In this document: piece after piece, positions 57,288 to 64,000 of the stretch
Layout of the letters: every line of letters starts with the position of its first letter
Position numbering within the stretch: the first letter of the stretch is position 1
Source: Plotosus lineatus
Lineage: Eukaryota; Chordata; Actinopteri; Siluriformes; Plotosidae
DNA: 64,000 nt
Assembly: GCA_024760905.1 (NCBI GenBank)
Contig: CM045745.1
Location: 1,722,501-1,786,500 of the forward strand
Reading direction: 5' to 3'
Translations under genes and position numbers: made by a program
Notes under the pieces: model-generated
Told to the model about the DNA's origin: nothing
The model's database searches: none
The model's input: the letters and a program-made list of their open reading frames with translations, nothing else

Positions 57288-58844
57288 ATCCATTAAAAAA
57301 GCACAGATTTTACCATCACTTGAACATGCCCATTTTTGACTTGATATTTTTAATATGCAAATTTTGAAAAATCTTGTACTTAAGAACTGTATGTATGTCC
57401 CTTCCACTGACCACTGTGCCATTTCAAACTCCATACGAAAGTAACTTCTTGATGCGTGGACTCTGTAATTGTTGCTTGTAGCTAATAAAATGTTTTAATG
57501 TAAAGTCTGCAACAGAAAGTGAACCTGTTCAGAGTGTGCCATGCCCCCTCACCAGAAGTCAGCTGGGATTGGCGCCCACTTCTCCCATGACCCTGCGGGT
57601 AATGTCTGATTGTTCATGTAAATTATTCTGGGTGTAAAGCCCCTTGCACTTTTCTACATCATAAGATGGAGAAGGATGAGAAATTAACAAATTAAATTGT
57701 ATTCTTAGAAATGCTATTCTCAGTGCATGTTTCTCATCATTTCAGAATACCTTGCTGTAATTTATGCAACGAAGCTTGGACTACTTTATACAGCTTCTGA
57801 AAAGGAAGATTAACTGTTTTCCTGGATAGCTCATGCTTTGTACAACATATGTTTTCAACATATTATTGCAATCAAAAATGTGCTTTAACATGCCGTAGAT
57901 GCAATAAATGTGCAAAAGTATCAGTTTAATGACATTATTGGGTTGCTCTGTAATAGGAACTCTTGAGGTAGGTTATAGGCAACAGTATGCCTCGTTACTG
58001 AACTTCATTCCCCTTCTCAAAACACCGCATTTCAGGCGGCTGTCATAGCAGGCAAAAAAGTTTATATAATGTATGGTTTCATTTTTTCCCCAAAATGAGA
58101 TATAGCACATAGGTCACAGTATACTGGCAAAGCAAGAATAATTCCCTCCAGATTTAAGATTATCTCAGCACCACAGTGCTTTGGGGATGCCAAACACCAT
58201 CTTACTAAGTGTTCATTAGTGTGATATGTGGGATGAGTAAAAATGGGCTTATTTTCAGACTCAACAGGTCATCACAAGTGGTTATTACTGCCTGATTCCC
58301 TTTCTTTCTAAAATTATATTAGTAGGTCAAGACTGTTTCATGATAAGTGCAACTTGCATCATTTTATGTATCTGTATGCTGTATGCTGTCTGTAATTCCA
58401 TGACAATGATTAGACATCAATAGGTTTAATATTCATGGTTGTTCTGTTATTTTCACACATTTAAATCAGGCTTGGCTCACTCATGGAAATGTGCTTAGTT
58501 GTTTGTGCAGAAGGAGTAAAAGTCATCCTGTTTGTCCAAATGTAGCCTCAAGAGAGGGAGGCAGTGAGTGGGTCTTCCGAATACTTTCATGGCTGTCTGC
58601 GTTTCCATTAAAAAGAAAATCCCACAAGCATACAAAAAGACAACAACGTGGGCATGCTAATTAGAACTATCATCTGCTTGACATGCACCAGAACTGTGAG
58701 ATGGAGCATATAGCATGTGTTACACTCCCCCAATGCAAAACACTCATCTTTTCTAATTGTTGAATGATAAGTATAGTCTGTACAAAAACCCTTTCTGATA
58801 ACCCACTGTATATTTTATTTATTTATTGATTATGTATTCACTCA
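57288..58844. other. Repeat-poor unique DNA
   Basis: A short B/C tail remnant lies near 57528-57600 ('cctgttcagagtgtgccatg', 'ggattggcgcccacttctcc'). The rest is AT-rich DNA with no recognised element or exon. Confidence 0.4.
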
Positions 58845-59115
58845 CCCACTCATTTCCCAAGCCATTTTATCCTGACAGGGTGGGTGGGGGTGGGGTGGAG
58901 GTAATGAAGTACACCCTGAATGGCTTGTTAGACTATTGAAGGGCCAACACATGCACAACCATTCACACCCATACTCACACTTAGCAGCAATTGGGAACAG
59001 CCAGTTACCCTAATGTGCATGTTTTTGGACTGTGGGTAGAAACTGGAGTACCCTGAAGAAACCTATGCAATCACAGGCAGAATATGCAAGCCCAAGTTTG
59101 TGACTCAAACTTCCA
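58845..59115 (-). repeat. Family C SINE-like repeat
   Basis: The complement shows 'gcttgcatattctgcctgtg', 'acccacagtccaaaaacatg', 'gtgtgaatggttgtgc' and a G-rich tail spacer, with 'aaaatggcttgggaaatgag' at the end. Head partly decayed. Confidence 0.75.
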
Positions 59116-59149
59116 CCATTACGGCCTTAATATGAATTATAAACCCATT

Positions 59150-59500
59150 TGAATTGGCATGGTGGCATAGTGGTGGGTACTTCTGCCTCATGACAAGAAG
59201 GTCCTAAGTTCGAGCCCCATACCCTGCAAGGGCATTCATTTGACGAAATTCTATGTGAAGTTTGCACATTTTCCACATGCTTGATTTTTTTCCTACAGTC
59301 CAAGGACATGCATGCCAAACAAATTGCATATTCTTGGTTGTTCTTAGGTGTGAGTGTGAATGGCTGTGTGCCAGTGTAGGCCCTGCAATGGTCTGGTGAG
59401 TTGTTCCGGGCATACCTTGCCTTTGCCCAGAGATGACTAGGATGGATTCCAGCCTCCTCGTGACCCGTGACCATATAAAGAATAAAGTGGCTCAGAAAAT
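59150..59500 (+). repeat. Family C SINE-like repeat, complete
   Basis: The head 'ggcatggtggcatagtggtg' and box B-like 'aagttcgagccccat' are followed by 'gtgaagtttgcacattttcc', 'cctacagtccaaggacatgc', 'ggtgtgagtgtgaatggctg' and the tail 'gccctgcaatggtctggtga'. It ends 'aaagtggctcagaaaatg', which is the same terminal motif as SINE B. Confidence 0.85.
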
Positions 59501-59617
59501 GTAACAAACTGAAATGAACCCTTTTGAGGAAGTGGCACAGCTGGTAATTTTTCATCTTCACAGCTCCAGGATCCATGCCTCGTGTCAGTTTTCTGTTCAT
59601 GAGAAGTTTCCCAAGTA

Positions 59618-60432
59618 CAGTTGGCCCTCTACTTACGAAATTAATCTGGAGTTTTCTTAAGTAGAGGTGCATTTTACATGTAAAACGTGTGATTTGTTCC
59701 AAGGCTCCCAAGATTACCCCATAAACCCTTTAAAAATTATACAAGTACACCAATTTTGCATGAGATATGTATTAAAAGTAAAAGAAAATGATTTACCTTT
59801 TTTTAAATCTCTCAAACCACCCATGCGAAGCTTTAAAGTCCAGGGTTTGCTGGTGTGAAGAACCCTCACCCCCCTTCACAAGGTCTTTATGGCGGTTGCT
59901 TTTTCCGAAATAATCGCCTCTGTCACTGTATCTCCGCTTTTAAGGTGTCCTTCTGCTTCAATATCATTCCGTTTATAGAGGAGTTTCAGCCATACTCCTT
60001 TGCGATTTTGCTCAACCACATCCCACTTTCGTATTTTTGTATTATCTCCTGCTTCATTTCGATTGAAAAAACTCACGAGCCAACAGTCATGTTCAACTCT
60101 TCTTCATGAACAAATAGGAAGTGACAAACAGGAAGTCACAAACAGGAAGTATGGGTACAGGAATGGGTACAGTTCAGCTGCCTCCTGGCCAATGGGAGGC
60201 CAGCGGGGCGGGATGTTGGAGACAGCCAATGAGAAAGCAACTCGCAAATTGTTTGAATGCTTGAATGGCACGTTTTAATGTTTGAATGGTGCATTTGAAT
60301 TTGTGAATGGTGCATTTGGCGCTTTTCGTAAGAAGAGGTTGTTTCGTATACAGAGGACGAAAATTTAGGAAAATGTTTTTCATAACCTGGATTTTTCGTA
60401 TTCAGAGGTTTTCGTAAGTAGAGGGCCGACTG
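59618..60432. mobile_element. Pogo/Tigger-like TIR element (non-autonomous), 815 bp
   Basis: 22-bp terminal inverted repeats, left 59618-59639 starting CAGTTGGCCCTCTACTTACG and right 60411-60432 starting (complement) CAGTCGGCCCTCTACTTACG, with one mismatch. TA flanks both sides (59616-59617 and 60433-60434), the target duplication of the Tc1/mariner-pogo superfamily. Near the ends there are several internal 'cgta..cagaggt' repeats. No transposase frame is recognised. Confidence 0.8.
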
Positions 60433-60503
60433 TAATCCAGATTCACAGTGTGCAATTATTAATGTATTTTATAAGTAAAGAAATGAACAGGTATAATGTA
60501 GAA

Positions 60504-62351
60504 CAAGGGTCACCAACATGGTGCCCGCCTGCACCAGGTCCCCCACAAGGACAACATGAGTCGCCCGCGAGCTTGTTCAGAGGTCGGAAACCTATGGCTC
60601 CCGAGCCAGATGTGGCTCTTTTGATGACTGCATCTGGCTCTTGGATAAACCAGGTAGCCTTTCTTAGCAGAATAACTAATAAATAATGTCGCTGTCCTTT
60701 CAATGAAAATACAGAAAAAAGCCACCAAATAAAATAAAACAAAATAAATCTTACGGATTTCAATCTAGACATCTATATTTAATTGCCAGTTGTCGCTGTG
60801 GCGCGCAGCGGAGAGCGAATCCTTTCTGTTCTCCAGTGTGTGGGCAGGGCCGATACCTTGAAACTCTAATTTTATTGGATTATATGCAACAGCCTGTGCG
60901 GGTTGTTTTTGAATAAAGAGGTAAATTTTCCTTGTTTTTGATCAGCTCATGTGCAAGAAGCCAAGCAGAGCTGGCGAGCAAAACACAAATGGACATAATG
61001 AAAAAACTTCAACTCGCAGACCCGCTGATTGCCTTGGGACCATAATCAACTCTCACGCATCAAGCGTGAGACTCATGCATTTCATCTCCTCCTCAATCTC
61101 TCACATAAGGTGTCTAAAATCTCACTCATTAATACAATTATTTCCCAATTTTATTATTATTATTTTTTTAAGAATGTAATTTCCGTGAGCAAATGCCATT
61201 GGCTGTCTTTTACGTAAACATAGAGCTTCTCTTTCTGCTCCTGGCTGTGGGATCCTTTACCATAAAATAAGATACATATGCGCACTTAAAAACTAAAGGT
61301 TGTGAAACTTGATCAAATGATGTTTTCATTTACTACTTTAGTTAACTGTACATTTAGTTCGAATTGTTAACATTGTTAATAAGTTTCAGTTTGTAATTCC
61401 ATGTGTCGTTGCAGTGCTGCTGCACAGGATACTCGTATCTATACGAGTAGATTTGTTAACATGGTGAATTAGTTTCAGTTTGTAAACGGATTGTGTAGTT
61501 GCAAGGTTGCAGCATATGATACATGCCATCTATCAGCAAAGACAGCAAAGATTATTCTCAAGAATTATTTGGATAAAACTTCAAAAAAGAAAAATGTTAC
61601 AATTAATACTTTACTTTAGCCAACCTTATTTTTGATATATGTTATTAGTTTACACTTCATATTTCATTAGTTCTTTCATTGAAGATTTCATTTACATTAC
61701 ATTATTAAATCCGAAAGATGTGTGTAATTTTGTATTTTTCCCCTATGTCTGTGTTTAATAATTACATATAAAACTTGCATGAAATGGCTTAAAAATCATT
61801 CTTAAAAACACTTAAAACCAAAATTTTATGTGGAGGGCTTCGCCACCCCAAACCCCCCCACCAGGGCGTTGCCCTGGACCTGACCGGGGGCTGCACACCC
61901 TGGACCCCTGCTTCTCACTCTTTATTATCTTAGGGGTTGACAGCTATGTGGGACGTGCTTCCTGTCACATAAACACTGCAGCATGTGAGTCGAATTGACC
62001 ATGTTTGGCTCCTCATGCACATGCGAGCGGTACTTCTCACACCTGAAAAGCATCAAGACCAACCTGCGGTCATGGCAGCCGAAATGCCTGCATGAAGCTG
62101 AACCTCACCCCGTATCAACCAGACTACAAAGCCATCAGCAAAACCATGCATTATTTTTTTTTGGCTCTCTTCTTCCAAAAGGTTCCCGACCCCTTACATA
62201 GATGAATATCATTAATTATTAATAAAAACACATAATTAAAGGTAAATTGAGCAAATTTGTTATGTCACAAGTGTGTATCGACCTGGTAGCCCTTCGCATT
62301 AATTGGTACCCAAGAAGTAGCTCTCAGTTTCAAAAAGGTTGGTGACCCCTG
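60504..62351 (+). mobile_element. hAT DNA transposon with 8-bp TSD
   Basis: The left end CAAGGGTCACCAAC and right end (minus strand) CAGGGGTCACCAAC are inverted repeats. The element is flanked by atgtagaa at 60496-60503 and 62352-62359, a perfect 8-bp duplication, which is diagnostic of hAT. Subterminal sequence 'cctatggctcccgagccaga' is typical of vertebrate hAT elements. Only the C-terminal end of the transposase remains (61985-62160), so the element is a deleted, non-autonomous copy. Confidence 0.88.
61985..62160 (+). pseudogene. hAT transposase C-terminal dimerisation region
   Basis: One frame reads MFGSSCTCERYFSHLKSIKT, NLRS, and after a frameshift near 62075-62090 another reads CMKLNLTPYQPDYKAISKTM. 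Together they follow the hAT C-terminal (ZBED/GTF2IRD2-like) dimerisation region, FGS.Y.CE..FS...K.K...LR. Everything upstream, including the catalytic region, is missing. Confidence 0.85.
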
Positions 62352-62359
62352 ATGTAGAA

Positions 62360-62628
62360 TGTACTGAATGTACAATAAATATATAGATAAATTACTTAAA
62401 AATAGATTTTAATGAAGCAGTGTGCATTGTAGAAGAACTGGAATAAAACTTGAATTTTAATGATGACCAGATTTGAGCTCTGATTTTTACTCAGATTGCA
62501 CAGTTGTATATTAGTGAAATACTCTACAGAAGAGGAGAAAATGTGTACTAAATAAACAACGAAAGCAACAAAGTTTTCTTGTGTATAACTTTGAGGATAA
62601 TGAGGGCATGTTCCTTTAAGATTGGCCT

Positions 62629-62678
<50 letters not shown>

Positions 62679-63530
62679 TGTATTTTTATGTTCTGCATGC
62701 AAGGGCAGAACTGGCTGTAGATCTAATGGACATCTATCACCCACACAAACAATGGGGGTGCTTGGCCTTTGAGCTGTCTGGTACTTTAGACCTGAACACA
62801 CATGCACAGGGTAGGGCTCTAATCTCCTGCTTAATTAGCAGGCAGTGTCATCACTATTCTCACTTAATGGCTACTTCAAACATTGTGGCACACTTTATAA
62901 TAGAGCACACAAGCTCACTTCATTAGTTTCATTAGAATCCACAACTTAATCTGAGCTTAGCGTCCTTTGCTTTCACTCTCAAACACACGCACTGAATTTG
63001 ATCTCGCATTGCTCACTTGGTGAAGCTTACTCTTGCTTTCATTGATTTGATTAAATTTGTGAGTTGTCAGAACTGAGAAGAATCCAAATACAATCTCAAA
63101 GATTTATTTATTCTCCCTGCTTTAAAATAGATTGCTGTCCTGAATGAACTTATGCACCCCTGATACAATTGGTATTACCTAATGTTTTTGTTTATACCAC
63201 ATTACTGTCACGCTGATACAAGGCAACCACTGAATCTTTTAAAATGATTGTACAAATCAAACAGCTGGAGAGAGTTTGAAACAAGACCACCTGATGAAGC
63301 CAACAATTCTCCACTATATCACTCACCTGGGTTTGAAACCACCAGTCTTTTTTCCCCCCACACAGCAACTCTGGGTAGAGGTGGGTGGGGTGATGCATAA
63401 ACATGAAGTCTTTTCTCCAGCTGATATGTCACAATGCTATATGGAAATGCAGAAGAAGATATTACAGGCTTCCCCAAGTGTGATCTTTATTCTGCTTTCA
63501 TTAACAGCTAACAGCTTGTAAGAATTCTGT

Positions 63531-63589
<59 letters not shown>

Positions 63590-63734
63590 ACAGCACACGT
63601 TGCTGACTGGCAGCTCTGAGCCTGTCACAGGAAAAACCCCAGCAGAATGCAATGCCCACTGATAATCAGATGTAATACAATCAATGAAACAATGAATCAG
63701 ATTTTTACATAATTATGCGGTTAAACTGGAAATT
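62360..63734. other. Unique DNA with (GT)n and (CT)n arrays
   Basis: (GT)n at about 62633-62679 and (CT)n at about 63533-63586. No exon or transposon is recognised. Confidence 0.6.
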
Positions 63735-64000
63735 AATTCATTTCTGAACCACTTAATCCTAAATAAGGTTGCGGGTAGGCTAGTGCCCTTCTCAGCCGAC
63801 TCTGGGCGAGGACAGAGTACACCGTGAAAAGCTCGCCAGGCCATTGCAGGGCGGAAACACGCTGACGGCTATGCAGCGACTGTTTATTTTCATATTTTCA
63901 GTCAGCAATGGTTCTTTTACATGAACCTCACACCACAGACCGTGAGAGACGAAGCCGGGCTTTAAGAACCCAGTTAGCTGCACTGGGGATAAACTGCCAA
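63735..64000 (-). repeat. SINE family B, cut by the window end
   Basis: The plus strand begins with the complement of the B tail ('tgaaccacttaatcctaaat', 'cgactctgggcgaggacaga'), then the common body up to 'cagttagctgcactgggg'. The tRNA-like head would lie beyond position 64000. An AT-rich interruption 'tttattttcatattttc' sits at about 63881-63900. Confidence 0.85.

Overview
The window looks like nuclear DNA of a ray-finned (teleost) fish. It is AT-rich, has many long (AC)n, (CT)n, (AAT)n and (AAC)n microsatellites, and is full of retroelement families typical of fish: Rex3, an RTE-clade LINE, an L2-clade LINE and tRNA-headed SINEs. Tc1, pogo-like and hAT DNA transposons are also present. I find no convincing host protein-coding exon, no functional tRNA or rRNA gene, no CRISPR array and nothing bacterial. 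Open reading frames are either decayed transposon proteins, their antisense shadows, or translated simple repeats. The window is best read as intergenic or deep intronic sequence.

Layout. 0-3.5 kb: microsatellites and a Tc1 remnant split by a 1.4-kb insert, then a SINE with perfect 16-bp target-site duplications (TSDs). 3.5-9.8 kb: SINE fragments, a truncated RTE LINE nested in a SINE-like repeat, and two CpG/GC-rich blocks (6.2-7.1 and 8.6-9.0 kb). 9.9-12.6 kb: decayed L2 LINE on the minus strand. 12.6-29 kb: mostly unique AT-rich DNA with scattered SINEs, a second Tc1 fragment (19.8 kb) and a truncated RTE copy (23.8 kb). 29-40 kb: three LINEs on the minus strand, namely RTE, a nearly full-length Rex3 and a rearranged RTE, with a terminal-inverted-repeat element inside an (AAT)n array at 36.7-37.7 kb. 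40-47.5 kb: SINEs in unique DNA. 47.6-53.8 kb: a full-length RTE LINE (+) with a 3.1-kb LINE of another clade inserted in it. 54-59 kb: microsatellites, a different tRNA-headed SINE, one more RTE-tailed SINE and unique DNA. 59.6-62.4 kb: a pogo-like inverted-repeat element and a hAT element with 8-bp TSDs. 62.4-64 kb: unique DNA and a SINE cut by the window edge.

SINE names used below (mine): A = tRNA-like head, common body, RTE-derived end; B = same head and body, but a tail ending in (GAATGAAT)n; C = 'GCGGCA...TAGTGGTTAGCA' head with the B-type tail; D and E = two further tRNA-headed families seen once each.

How the parts work together. The RTE LINE appears to be the parasitised partner of SINE A, which carries a piece of the RTE 5' end and its exact 3' tail. 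This resembles the ruminant Bov-tA / BovB arrangement. B and C share another tail whose LINE partner is not in this window. All LINE protein regions are frameshifted or mutated, so no autonomous element here looks active.
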